Shown here piece by piece: positions 26,246-34,561 of a DNA stretch of 64,000 bases. The notes beneath the pieces are model-generated. The model was not told the DNA's origin. It worked only from the letters and a program-made list of their open reading frames with translations, and ran no database searches. Made by a program: the position numbers and the translations under genes. The stretch comes from Oscillospiraceae bacterium (GTDB lineage: Bacteria; Bacillota; Clostridia; UBA1212). Numbering within the stretch: position 1 is the stretch's first letter; each line of letters begins with the position of its first letter. Where the stretch lies: NCBI GenBank assembly GCA_015069195.1, contig SVJA01000002.1, forward strand, positions 186,001-250,000, read 5' to 3'.

Positions 26246-27652
26246 TTAACATTTCCTTTTTTCGAGACACACGACACTCTCCACATGCCCGGCAAAAGGG
26301 AACATGTCCACGGGTTGTACTTTATTTGGCTCGTAACCAATTTCACGAAGATATTTGAGGTCGCGCGCGAGGGTTGCGGCATTGCAGGACACGTAGACGA
26401 TTTTTTCGGGGTTGACCGATATCGCTGTGTCAAGAAGTTTTTTGTCACAGCCTTTGCGCGGAGGGTCTAAAATTACCAAGTCGTATTTGTCGGCAAGGGC
26501 ACCTTTTTCGGAGAGGTCTGACAAGACTTTTCCGGCGTCGCCGTCGTAGAATTTTGCATTTGTTATGTCATTTAATGTTGCGTTATGTTCTGCATCGACA
26601 ACTGCTTGACGGATGTATTCGATTCCGGTCAGGCTTTTTATGGGGTTGCCGGATTTTTGTGCATTGTTTGCGAGGCAGAGGCCGATTGTACCGATGCCGC
26701 AGTAAATATCTAAAATATTTTCGTTGCCGCGAAGGTTTGCAAAGTCTTTTACAACGGAGTAGAGGCGGTCTGTCTGCTCGGGGTTTACTTGATAAAATGA
26801 CATCGGCGAGATGTCAAACCAAGTGTCTAAGATAGCATCGCGGAGTTTTTCTTTGCCGTACAAATGAATATATTTGTCGCCTGATACTTTGTTGCCGGAA
26901 GTCTTGTTTATGTTTACAAAAACAGAACTTACAAAAGGACACTTTTCTGTCAGGAAAGAAATAAATTCATTTGTGTGAGGAAGTGTGTTTCCGTTGATTG
27001 CGAGAACTGCCATTGCTTCGCTTTGACTGCGTGAAGTGCGAACCATAAGATTTCTTATGAGACCTTTGCCGGTTTCTTCGTTGTATGCCGTGAGATTGTA
27101 TGTAGTTGCAAATTCGGTTACTGCAAGGCGTATCTGCGATGCCATTGGATTTTCTATTTTACAATTATCAATTTCAATAACCGAGTGGCTGTTTTTGCGA
27201 TAAAAACCGCTGATTATGTTGCCGTCACGGTCTGTTGAAAAAGGGAAGATTGCTTTGTTCCTGTAATTGTACGGATTTTCCATGCCGATTATCGGTAAAA
27301 ATTCAATTTTACTGTTTTCGGAGAAACCGCCGATTCTTTCGATGCAGTCGCGGACATACTGTTGTTTTGTTTTGAGGTGGGCTTCGTAACTGCAATGTCT
27401 GAAAGAACAACCGCCGCATTTGCCTGTGTACGAACAGTCGGGTGTGATACGGTCGGGAGATTTTTCGATGATTTCATTAACTTTTGCAACAGCATAGTCT
27501 TTTGTAACTTTTATAATCTGTGCTTCGATTTTTTCTCCGGGGAGAGCCCCTTTGCAGAAGACAACACGACCGTCTCCGGGGATACGTCCGATACCGTCAC
27601 CGTCCTCGGTAATGACTGTTATATTTATTTCAAAAATATCATTCTTTTGCAT
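26246..27652 (-). CDS. rlmD: 23S rRNA (uracil-5-)-methyltransferase RumA/RlmD family
   Basis: A 468-residue SAM-dependent RNA methyltransferase. An N-terminal TRAM domain (DGDGIGRIPGDGRVVFCKGALPGE) is followed by the iron-sulfur cluster cysteines CSYTGKCGGCSFRHC. The C-terminal Rossmann domain has DIYCGIGTIGLCLA for SAM binding, ILDPPRKG, and the catalytic Cys in YVSCNAATLARDL. It methylates a uridine of 23S rRNA (U1939 in the E. coli enzyme); Firmicutes paralogues (RlmCD) may hit two sites. The ATG at 27652 follows AAGGAGA. It lies 19 nt after the histidine phosphatase gene and 1 nt before the hypothetical gene. Confidence 0.92.
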   Translation of the reverse strand: MQKNDIFEINITVITEDGDGIGRIPGDGRVVFCKGALPGEKIEAQIIKVTKDYAVAKVNEIIEKSPDRITPDCSYTGKCGGCSFRHCSYEAHLKTKQQYVRDCIERIGGFSENSKIEFLPIIGMENPYNYRNKAIFPFSTDRDGNIISGFYRKNSHSVIEIDNCKIENPMASQIRLAVTEFATTYNLTAYNEETGKGLIRNLMVRTSRSQSEAMAVLAINGNTLPHTNEFISFLTEKCPFVSSVFVNINKTSGNKVSGDKYIHLYGKEKLRDAILDTWFDISPMSFYQVNPEQTDRLYSVVKDFANLRGNENILDIYCGIGTIGLCLANNAQKSGNPIKSLTGIEYIRQAVVDAEHNATLNDITNAKFYDGDAGKVLSDLSEKGALADKYDLVILDPPRKGCDKKLLDTAISVNPEKIVYVSCNAATLARDLKYLREIGYEPNKVQPVDMFPFAGHVESVVCLEKRKC

Positions 27653-27671
27653 AAGGGTCTCCTTTTTATAA

Positions 27672-28403
27672 TCAATCGTGGCGTTCGTCCTCATTGTCGT
27701 AACATTCACAGAATCGTGCAGAGAAAGAAGGCTTTTCGCCTTTTACATACAGGTGCTCCGTACTGCCGAATTCTGCAATTCTGAAACTTGCAATACCTTT
27801 TCGGCGTTCTTCCGTATATATGGTAGTAACCGACGATGGTGCAGCGCAAAAACCTTGCCAGAGTGCAGACGGTGCAATGTTTACCAGGTGCGAAAGAAGC
27901 ACACATTCAAGGCCGAAGTGGCAGAAGAATGCAATGGTGTCGTTGTTTGCTTTTTCGACTCTGTAATATGTACCTTCTCTGACATATCCGTGTTGCGCAA
28001 GCAATTTATCAAGTTCTTCGGCAACATGCATATATCCTTCGTGAATGTTTCCCTCGCGATAAGTTTCATTTTCGAACCAGTGGTTTATGTCGAGCAAGTC
28101 ACGGTTCTTGTCGATATCCTCGGGAAGCCAGTCCCATGGTACAATTCTGCCGTCCTTGTAATCGGGACGGATTATATTTCCGGGAAATTCCTGGAGCCAT
28201 TCGCAAACCGTAGCATCTTTGCCGAGCTTTTTAAGAGTAAGCGAAGCGGTGTCTTTTGCTCTGCCCAAGGGTGAAACGTAAATGTTTTTTATATCAAATG
28301 TTTTTAATTTTTCAGATAAAGCCGCTGCTTCTTTCCAACCGGTTTCGGTGAGTGAATCTATTGAGTAGTCAGGGTCTGCGTGTCGTATGATTAAAAGTTT
28401 CAT
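27672..28403 (-). CDS. histidine phosphatase family protein
   Basis: A 243-residue member of the phosphoglycerate-mutase-like superfamily. The catalytic His is in LLIIRHADPDY (an RHG-like motif with Ala). The second conserved Arg is in VSPLGRAKDTA. The distal catalytic His appears to be in FFCHFGLECVLL. The central part has a long insert rich in Trp and Asp (DWLPEDIDKNRDLLDINHWF) not present in small members. Substrate unknown; such enzymes dephosphorylate sugars or nucleotides. The start follows AAGGAGC. It lies upstream of rlmD and is probably co-transcribed. Confidence 0.85.
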   Translation of the reverse strand: MKLLIIRHADPDYSIDSLTETGWKEAAALSEKLKTFDIKNIYVSPLGRAKDTASLTLKKLGKDATVCEWLQEFPGNIIRPDYKDGRIVPWDWLPEDIDKNRDLLDINHWFENETYREGNIHEGYMHVAEELDKLLAQHGYVREGTYYRVEKANNDTIAFFCHFGLECVLLSHLVNIAPSALWQGFCAAPSSVTTIYTEERRKGIASFRIAEFGSTEHLYVKGEKPSFSARFCECYDNEDERHD

Positions 28404-28484
28404 CGAAAGCTCCTTTATATATTGTAGGCTACCTATTATTTTATAATAATTCGCGAAAAATACAATATTGGCAAATGATATAAA

Positions 28485-30272
28485 TTATAATTCTTTTTTC
28501 CGTTTGCGCAAAAGTGTGAACATACAAGCGCTAAATACAGTCAAACCGCACAATACTGAGGTCGTCAGAAGGTCTGATGTTTCCGGTGAAGCTTCATAGT
28601 CTTTTTTGTACCATACAATTATAGATTTATCTGAATCAAGAATACCTTGCTCGGAATCGCCGGTAATTTTTGTTCTTGTATAGCCATCTATGTTAAGTGT
28701 AATATCCGAAGTCTTGTCATAATCGGAATTATGCTCTCCGTTTGGGAGATATATTACTGTTTCCGCGATATTTTCGTAGGTTTCTTCATCTCGGTATTCA
28801 ATCGTTAAGTCATGGTTGTATCCGTAATAAACATTTATGGTTTTGTCGCAGTCAAGTACGCCTGTCAAGGCATCACCTTCGATGTGATCAATAAAATCAT
28901 ATCCGTCGAACATAAGAGTTGTATGCTTTTCTGCGTCATAATCGGTGTTGTGTTCTGCCGGCTCTGAAATGTAACTCTGTGAAATTTTTTGACCGGTATA
29001 TTTGTCATAGTAATTTATCGTTATATCGTGTGTATAGCCGTAGAAAAGGTTGATTGTTTTATCGTTATCTAAAATACCTGTGATGGCATCTCCTGAGTTT
29101 AACTTCGGATCGTGATTATAAAGTATTTCTTTGTATTTAATCTCGGACAGAATATGTTCAGACACGTCGTATTCACTTAAATGCTCAGTCGCAGACAGCG
29201 CAAAACTGTTTGAAATCTTTTCGTTTGTGTACTTATCGTAGTAGTTAATTTCTATATTTCGGTAAACCGGTTCCGTTTCTAATTTAATGTAAAGCGGAGT
29301 AGCCTCGTTGTCGGTTCCTGAAACAATGCACTGACCTCTTCCGCCGCTTGTATAGGATGTCCAAACATACAGATTGTCGGAATATAACGAACCGGGAAGG
29401 TGTTTATAAACCGTATATGTCTTGGCAGAAGGGATTTTGTTTTTAGTGTAAAGATAAATTGTTTTATCATCTATTTTCTCTACGGAAATGTCTTGCTCGG
29501 TCAACGGTGTATAGTCAATCATATCAATGTTTCCGGAAGTCGTAGTGAGCTCAATTCCCCATTCTTCTTTTTCTTCGCTGTAAGGGAGTGTGATTGTCGG
29601 CGTAGAATTTTCGTCTGTTGCTACAAAAGATGTGTATGTGTAATGGTTCATGAGCTGATTTGAAATCAGAGTGTAATATTTTTCAAAACGAATTCCTGCG
29701 GTCGCTTCACGGAGCGCGGTGTCGGTAACTTTCAGTGATGCGGGATCGCGATAGCCTCCGATAATTTCCCACACTATAAGTTGGCAGGCTGCCCGGGCAC
29801 CGGAAAAGTCGGAAGCCGTTGAATATTGGTTGGAGTATCCTATTGTCAGGCTTATAGCTTCTGCCGTCTCTTTATAATTATTTCTGATGTATTCCCAATA
29901 CGGATCGGATGAATTTACCCCGCTCGCACCGTTATATACCCAACTGCCGTTTACCGGTGCTCCGGGCTCGATGCAATAAGCAGGATGCAGAACACCATCA
30001 AGTATTACAAAGAAAAGTTGAATTCTTCCGCCTTCTCCGTGGGGCGCTTCGGAATAGTTGCAGATGTCTTTGTTAAAATACTTGTTCTTTATTGTTATTT
30101 CATTGCAGAAATATCCGTTTTCTTTATTGTTGTCCGAATCGGCGTGGTTGCCGAAGAAACTTGCGGTAACCTCCTGTGCGGATGCACAAACTTTGCGGGG
30201 AAACGCTCCGGATACGAGTATAGCCGAAAGCATAAGCAATACTCCTGTTTTAAATAAATTTGTCTTTCTCAT
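28485..30272 (-). CDS. thioester-domain surface adhesin with MucBP-like repeats
   Basis: A 595-residue secreted, wall- or membrane-attached protein. The signal peptide ends near VCASA. A thioester domain (TED, Cys-Gln family) is shown by AYCIEPG (Cys100) and AACQLIVWEI (Gln164), the pair expected to form an internal thioester that bonds covalently to host or surface amines. A middle domain spans about 220-335. Three MucBP-like repeats follow at 339-415, 416-486 and 487-557, each with INYYDKYT-type start and a D-KTIN-YYGY end. The C-terminus has ASPETSD, a helix and RKRKK. This is a sorting-signal layout, but LPxTG is replaced by SPETS. The leader contains a terminator-like hairpin. Confidence 0.88.
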   Translation of the reverse strand: MRKTNLFKTGVLLMLSAILVSGAFPRKVCASAQEVTASFFGNHADSDNNKENGYFCNEITIKNKYFNKDICNYSEAPHGEGGRIQLFFVILDGVLHPAYCIEPGAPVNGSWVYNGASGVNSSDPYWEYIRNNYKETAEAISLTIGYSNQYSTASDFSGARAACQLIVWEIIGGYRDPASLKVTDTALREATAGIRFEKYYTLISNQLMNHYTYTSFVATDENSTPTITLPYSEEKEEWGIELTTTSGNIDMIDYTPLTEQDISVEKIDDKTIYLYTKNKIPSAKTYTVYKHLPGSLYSDNLYVWTSYTSGGRGQCIVSGTDNEATPLYIKLETEPVYRNIEINYYDKYTNEKISNSFALSATEHLSEYDVSEHILSEIKYKEILYNHDPKLNSGDAITGILDNDKTINLFYGYTHDITINYYDKYTGQKISQSYISEPAEHNTDYDAEKHTTLMFDGYDFIDHIEGDALTGVLDCDKTINVYYGYNHDLTIEYRDEETYENIAETVIYLPNGEHNSDYDKTSDITLNIDGYTRTKITGDSEQGILDSDKSIIVWYKKDYEASPETSDLLTTSVLCGLTVFSACMFTLLRKRKKEL

Positions 30273-30293
30273 TTTATTTTTCTCCCTTCTGAA

Positions 30294-30328
30294 AATAAAA
30301 AAACAGCCTTCCGAAATATTGAAAGCTG
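30294..30328 (-). terminator. terminator-like hairpin inside the adhesin leader
   Basis: CAGCTTTC pairs with GGAAGGCTG and is followed by seven T residues on the minus strand, only about 20-30 nt before the adhesin ATG and ahead of its ribosome binding site (AGAAGGGAG). It lies downstream of the promoter at 30427-30455, so it can act as an attenuator. Confidence 0.65.
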
Positions 30329-30426
30329 CAAAAAAACTAAATCATTTAATATTAAATTATAAAACTACGATCCTCCTTTCGCTTGTGAGTTTGCAACTGA
30401 AAAGAGTGAATTTCCTTTCTTTTCCT

Positions 30427-30455
30427 CTTATACCATTTTTGCTCTGTTTGTTCAA
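30427..30455 (-). promoter_or_regulatory. promoter of the adhesin gene
   Basis: TTGAAC and TATAAG are separated by 17 nt on the minus strand. It gives a leader of about 148 nt that includes an AAAGGAGG sequence without a following ORF. Confidence 0.6.
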
Positions 30456-30483
30456 GGATATGGATTATTGCCCGGGAAATTTG

Positions 30484-30514
30484 TAAAAAAAAGAGAAGCC
30501 TCACAGCTTCTCTC
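30484..30514 (-). terminator. terminator of tRNA-Arg
   Basis: AGAGAAGC pairs with GCTTCTCT and is followed by a run of eight T residues on the minus strand. Confidence 0.85.
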
Positions 30515-30520
30515 ATAAAA

Positions 30521-30594
30521 CGCACCCGGCAGAGCTCGAATCCACAACCTTCTGGTCCGTAGCCAGACGCTCTATCCAGTTGAGCTACGGGTGC
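30521..30594 (-). tRNA. tRNA-Arg(ACG)
   Basis: A 74-nt tRNA with acceptor stem GCACCCG / CGGGTGC, discriminator G, anticodon loop containing ACG (A34 expected to become inosine and read CGU/CGC/CGA), and T-loop sequence GATTCGAGCTC. The 3' CCA is not encoded. It lies 38 nt downstream of tRNA-Ser(TGA). Confidence 0.96.
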
Positions 30595-30625
30595 AAATAA
30601 ATCTGCCGGAATAACTCCGGCAGAT
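30595..30625. other. perfect 10-bp hairpin between two tRNA genes
   Basis: ATCTGCCGGA and TCCGGCAGAT flank a 5-nt loop, with ATTTATTT behind it on the minus strand. It is probably a processing signal or partial terminator after tRNA-Ser(TGA). Confidence 0.6.
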
Positions 30626-30632
30626 ATGTCAA

Positions 30633-30720
30633 CGGAAAGAGTGGGATTCGAACCCACGGACGGCTCACACCGTCGCCGGTTTTCAAGACCGGTGCCTTAA
30701 ACCAACTCGACCATCTTTCC
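30633..30720 (-). tRNA. tRNA-Ser(TGA)
   Basis: An 88-nt class II tRNA with acceptor stem GGAAAGA / TCTTTCC, discriminator G, anticodon loop CTTGAAA (anticodon TGA), a long variable arm and T-loop GTTCGAATC. It decodes UCN serine codons. A consensus promoter lies just upstream. Confidence 0.96.
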
Positions 30721-30737
30721 ATGGCAACAACGTGTGG

Positions 30738-30766
30738 ATTATAGCAAAGGTTTTATACGTTGTCAA
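30738..30766 (-). promoter_or_regulatory. consensus promoter of the tRNA-Ser/tRNA-Arg pair
   Basis: Perfect TTGACA and perfect TATAAT separated by 17 nt on the minus strand, 17 nt upstream of the tRNA-Ser 5' end. Confidence 0.9.
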
Positions 30767-30808
30767 TAATCTTTTTTGCCGTTTATTCGACTTCGCTGCA
30801 TAAAAGGT

Positions 30809-30837
30809 TTGACGGGTTTCTAAATGCGTGATATATT
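30809..30837 (+). promoter_or_regulatory. promoter of obgE
   Basis: TTGACG and TATATT separated by 17 nt, 43 nt before the obgE ATG. Confidence 0.7.
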
Positions 30838-30880
30838 CATTCGGATAAGGTGACAATGTTTGCGAAGGGAGGCCGATAAA

Positions 30881-32209
30881 ATGTTTATAGACAGAGCGGT
30901 TATATTTGTAAAGTCAGGTAACGGCGGACATGGTGTTGTATCTTTTCACAGAGAAAAATTTGTTGCGGCAGGTGGCCCGGAGGGCGGCGATGGCGGCAGA
31001 GGCGGAAATGTTGTTTTTGTTGTTGACGAAGGCAGCACAACTTTGATTGATTTTAAATACAAACGTAAATATGTTGCGGAAAACGGCGGTAACGGCGGAA
31101 AAAATAAATGTACCGGAAAAAACGGAGATGATTTGTATATAAAAGTTCCGATAGGTACTATTGTAAAGGATAATATTACAGGTCGCATTCTTGCAGATAT
31201 GGTAGAAAAAGACCAGCAGACTATTATAGCTAAAGGCGGCAGAGGCGGTAAAGGAAATATGCACTTTGCTACATCCACAAGACAAGTGCCGAATTTTGCG
31301 AGAGCCGGAGAGGATGGCGTGGAGCTTGAACTCACTCTTGAGCTCAAATTGCTTGCTGATGTAGGTCTGGCGGGATTCCCGAATGTGGGTAAGTCCACAA
31401 TGCTTTCAGTAACAACTGCTGCAAAGCCGGAGATAGCAGATTACCATTTCACAACGATAACTCCTAATCTCGGTGTTGTAAAAGGTCGCGAGGGAAACAG
31501 TTTTGTACTTGCTGACATACCCGGACTTATTGAGGGTGCGTCAGAGGGACTCGGTCTCGGTCACAGATTTTTGCGCCACGTAGAGAGAACAAGACTTTTG
31601 ATACACGTTATTGATATGTCGGGTTTTGAAGGTCGCGATCCGTTTGAAGATTTCCTTTTGATAAATAACGAGCTTAAAAGTTACAGCGCGGAGCTTGCTT
31701 CCAGACCGCAGATAATTGCGGCTAACAAAATGGATATGGACGCGGCTTCGGCAAATCTTGAAATATTCAAAGAAAAATTCAATGCTTGGCTTGAGGCAAA
31801 TCAGGAAGAATTACAGGAAGGTATTGATCTTGGTGCGTGGAAAATATTTGAAACTTGTACGGCACTTGAGATGGGAACCGAAGAGCTTATGGCGTATGTC
31901 GGAAGTATCGTACACAAATTGCCTGTTCCGAATATGATGTCCAAAAAGGATATTGACGATGTGCTCTATACTCCGGAGGATGACGGCCCGTTGTTTGAGA
32001 TTGAGATTGATGAGGACGGCGTGTACGAAATTACAGGTAAGTGGATAATGAACTTGTTCAATTCGGTAAACTTGGGTGACTCGGAATCTGCACAGTATTT
32101 CCAGAGAATGCTTCGTAAAAAAGGCGTTATCGATGAGCTTGAAAGACTCGGTATTGAAAATGAAGATCTCGTCAGAATCGGTGATACAGAATTTGAATTT
32201 GAGTTTTAA
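30881..32209 (+). CDS. obgE: Obg GTPase
   Basis: A 442-residue essential GTPase that associates with the 50S ribosomal subunit and links growth to stress and sporulation signals. Domains in order: the glycine-rich Obg fold (residues 1-157, with AAGGPEGGDGGRGG and AKGGRGGKGN), the G domain (about 158-330: P-loop GFPNVGKST, switch II DIPGLIEGAS, NKMD), and a C-terminal OCT domain (about 355-442, FEIEIDEDGVYEITGKW). The ATG at 30881 follows AGGGAGG. The RsgI-like lipoprotein gene follows after 27 nt, so it may be co-transcribed. Confidence 0.97.
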   Translation: MFIDRAVIFVKSGNGGHGVVSFHREKFVAAGGPEGGDGGRGGNVVFVVDEGSTTLIDFKYKRKYVAENGGNGGKNKCTGKNGDDLYIKVPIGTIVKDNITGRILADMVEKDQQTIIAKGGRGGKGNMHFATSTRQVPNFARAGEDGVELELTLELKLLADVGLAGFPNVGKSTMLSVTTAAKPEIADYHFTTITPNLGVVKGREGNSFVLADIPGLIEGASEGLGLGHRFLRHVERTRLLIHVIDMSGFEGRDPFEDFLLINNELKSYSAELASRPQIIAANKMDMDAASANLEIFKEKFNAWLEANQEELQEGIDLGAWKIFETCTALEMGTEELMAYVGSIVHKLPVPNMMSKKDIDDVLYTPEDDGPLFEIEIDEDGVYEITGKWIMNLFNSVNLGDSESAQYFQRMLRKKGVIDELERLGIENEDLVRIGDTEFEFEF

Positions 32210-32236
32210 TAATCTTGTACTAAAGGGGACTTGGAA

Positions 32237-33787
32237 ATGAAAAGAATCGCATTAATATTTTTAGTTTTTATTTTGACATTGAGTTTTGCGGCTTGCGGAG
32301 AGGGAAAACCTAAAACTTCCGAGAAAGTAAATTCCGGAACGGCTACGCCTGTGGTAACTGCAACCCCTGCGCCGGTAGATAAGAATTTCGAAAAACCGGC
32401 AGAGTATGCTTCTGTTTTGCTGGTGACAATAAATCCGCAGATAAGACTATACCTTGATGCACAAGGAAAGGTGCTCGCAGTAGAGGCTGTAAACGAAGAT
32501 GCGTTGTCGATAAAAGATGGCCTGACTTTCGAAAATGAAACTGTAGAGACGGTGGTAAAAAGCATTGTGACAACTGCCAAAGAAAAAGGCTTTATAAAAG
32601 CTGATGCAAAGATAAGCATTGAGCTTACCGAGACAAAAGACGAGAGTGTTAATAAAACCGAGTTGCTTGCAAAGGCAGAGACTACGGTAAATCAGACAGC
32701 AGCTGACTTGAAAATTGAGATTGTTGTAGAAGCAGAGGATAAGACTGATGTTGTAACCCCGTCTGCAACTGCTACGGAAACAATTGGTGCAACAAATGCG
32801 GCAACGTCAACTCCCGGTGCGACATCTGCACCTCAGACTACTACTGCGCCTACTCCTGCAAAACTTACTCCGGTTAAGGAAAAGGCAGGTTCTTGGTTTG
32901 CAAGATATACTGTAGGGAAATCGTTGTATGATGCAAACTTTTATCTGAGCGGCGGAGCTGACGAAATAAGTGCGGGAATAGGTTACAGGGAGCTTGTTGA
33001 TGATTCACTTGATTCAGATATGTTGGCTGATGCTGTGGAGTTTGAAGGTAAGCTTTATTACGGTGCGGCCGGCGGCGGTGAACCCTTGAAATCAGTTACG
33101 GAAAACGGCAAAATCGTAATTGCAACGGATATGTCAGGAAATACAATAGAGTTCACAAGAGAGTCAGAGACAACATTAAAAGTAAAGGCAGTATCTGCAA
33201 AATTCGGTATAATGGATTCAGATGTCCCGAAGGTAGGCACAGTATTTACATTTAAAGCAGCACATGTACATGATTATTCAATAGCGGCAAATTGCGCTAC
33301 TGCAAAATCATGTGAGTGCGGTGCGACAACGGGAGATCCTCTCGGTCATGATTTCAAAAACGGTGTATGCAGCCGTTGTAAAATAAAGACTGTTTCAAAG
33401 AAAGACGGCACATGGAACTTCAAGTATGTTATTTCGAGTGAATTGTGCGATGTGACGCTTTGCTTGTTTGGATCCGGCGATGATTTAGGTTGCGGCATCG
33501 GCATCGGCGATCTCTTAAGTAGCTTCCCGGAGGAAGTACAGGAGGAGTTGAAACCGGATTGTGTGGATTATTACGGCACTCTGTATTACATAGGTAAAGG
33601 AGACGGTGACGGTTTCAGTTCAGTGTCAGAAACGAATACAGGTGTTGTCATAAAGGATCTTTCGGGTAACGAACTCAAACTTATCAGAACGGATGAGAAC
33701 ACAATGAGAATTTTTTCGGTTTCAGGTAATTTTGCCGGATTGAGTAATATTCCGCTGGGTATTGCCGTAAAGTTTACTGCGGCGTGA
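32237..33787 (+). CDS. lipoprotein with an RsgI-like domain and a duplicated C-terminal domain
   Basis: A 516-residue predicted lipoprotein (lipobox SFAAC, Cys20). Residues 58-165 resemble the extracytoplasmic RsgI domain (VTINPQIRLYLDAQGKVLAVEA, VVKSIVTTAKEKGFI). A Thr/Pro/Ala-rich linker follows (175-212). Two related domains of about 120 residues then occur at 218-341 and 391-515. Both carry GSW/GTW starts, an FEGKLYYG/YYGTLYYI block and a final VGTVFTFKA/LGIAVKFTA strand. They are separated by a Cys-rich segment (Cys 353, 359, 361, 378, 381 plus His) that probably binds zinc. No membrane-spanning anti-sigma part is present. The ATG at 32237 follows AAGGGGA. The role is unknown; polysaccharide sensing or binding is a guess from RsgI biology. 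Confidence 0.75.
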   Translation: MKRIALIFLVFILTLSFAACGEGKPKTSEKVNSGTATPVVTATPAPVDKNFEKPAEYASVLLVTINPQIRLYLDAQGKVLAVEAVNEDALSIKDGLTFENETVETVVKSIVTTAKEKGFIKADAKISIELTETKDESVNKTELLAKAETTVNQTAADLKIEIVVEAEDKTDVVTPSATATETIGATNAATSTPGATSAPQTTTAPTPAKLTPVKEKAGSWFARYTVGKSLYDANFYLSGGADEISAGIGYRELVDDSLDSDMLADAVEFEGKLYYGAAGGGEPLKSVTENGKIVIATDMSGNTIEFTRESETTLKVKAVSAKFGIMDSDVPKVGTVFTFKAAHVHDYSIAANCATAKSCECGATTGDPLGHDFKNGVCSRCKIKTVSKKDGTWNFKYVISSELCDVTLCLFGSGDDLGCGIGIGDLLSSFPEEVQEELKPDCVDYYGTLYYIGKGDGDGFSSVSETNTGVVIKDLSGNELKLIRTDENTMRIFSVSGNFAGLSNIPLGIAVKFTAA

Positions 33788-33817
33788 TTTTTCACCGGAG
33801 AAGGATAAGATTTTTTA

Positions 33818-34366
33818 TCAAAGGATATTATATAATTCAACCAAAAAGCAAATTGCATAGAACGGACCGAACGGCAATGTCAAAGGCTGTTCGGTCTTTT
33901 TGTTTTGTCGGCGTTTTGTGATGATAAGAATAACGCCGAGCGGCGATGCAAGCATCGCCGCGAAGGCGGTTATCCATACGGCATTCATCGGACCGATGAA
34001 TGCCGAGGAGGCGGCGACGAGTTTTACGTCGCCGCCTCCGATTCCGCCTTTTGCAATATGAAAAACTATAATTAAAATGATGAAAAATACACCGGTTTTA
34101 AGAATTGCAAAAGGTGTATTCCGAATTCCTTTTGTGAAAAAAGTAAATGCAATTCCCGATATAAATATTACTGCACTTGAAAAGTCGGGGATTGTACGCG
34201 AGATAAGGTCTTCTGCAGCGCACATGCAGATTGCGGCAACACAGAAAGCTATAGAAAGTTTTGCGCCTAAAAGTAAGTTGGTGGAAACCAATTTAATTGT
34301 AAACACAGTGAACGGAAAAAGTGTGACCGCAATATAAAAGAATTTTCTGTTATCGGAAGTTTTCAT
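33818..34366 (-). CDS. A24-family prepilin peptidase
   Basis: A 182-residue membrane protein with about six helices. Two aspartates expected at the active site lie in AAEDLISRTIPD and in the GGIGGGDVKL motif (the GxGD signature of type IV prepilin peptidases). It lacks the N-terminal Cys-rich methylase domain of PilD, so it is like the short CpaA/TadV type. It cleaves leader peptides of pilin-like proteins. No pilus gene lies nearby, so its substrates are elsewhere. The start follows AGGTGATT. It is convergent with the lipoprotein gene and divergent from cysK. Confidence 0.88.
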   Translation of the reverse strand: MKTSDNRKFFYIAVTLFPFTVFTIKLVSTNLLLGAKLSIAFCVAAICMCAAEDLISRTIPDFSSAVIFISGIAFTFFTKGIRNTPFAILKTGVFFIILIIVFHIAKGGIGGGDVKLVAASSAFIGPMNAVWITAFAAMLASPLGVILIITKRRQNKKTEQPLTLPFGPFYAICFLVELYNIL

Positions 34367-34417
34367 TATAATTAATCACCTCGGCAAAACATTACCACAT
34401 TTGTGTAAATAATGTTA

Positions 34418-34429
34418 TTTCCCGGGAAA
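34418..34429. promoter_or_regulatory. perfect palindrome TTTCCCGGGAAA
   Basis: A 12-bp palindrome in the divergent promoter region of the prepilin peptidase and cysK. The same core occurs at 298-311 in the ttcA/toxin intergenic region. Possible operator; no regulator is known. Confidence 0.35.
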
Positions 34430-34485
34430 ATCTCAGTCAAAAATAATTTTATTTGAATTTACTTGAACGAAATTAAATATTAAAC

Positions 34486-34515
34486 TTGCGGCAATGCACA
34501 TTCATAGAATATAAT
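34486..34515 (+). promoter_or_regulatory. promoter of cysK
   Basis: TTGCGG and TATAAT separated by 18 nt, about 45 nt before the start codon. Confidence 0.55.
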
Positions 34516-34561
34516 AGCAGATGGTGGCGTATGCCAAAGTTATACAAACGGAGACTTGATG

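Noticed and set aside
27678-28274. 198-codon open frame opposite the histidine phosphatase gene
   Set aside because: It is a shadow of a gene with clear family motifs; no homologous pattern is visible in it.
33818-34366. Pilus or competence locus
   Set aside because: Only the peptidase is present; no pilin, ATPase or secretin-like gene is nearby.
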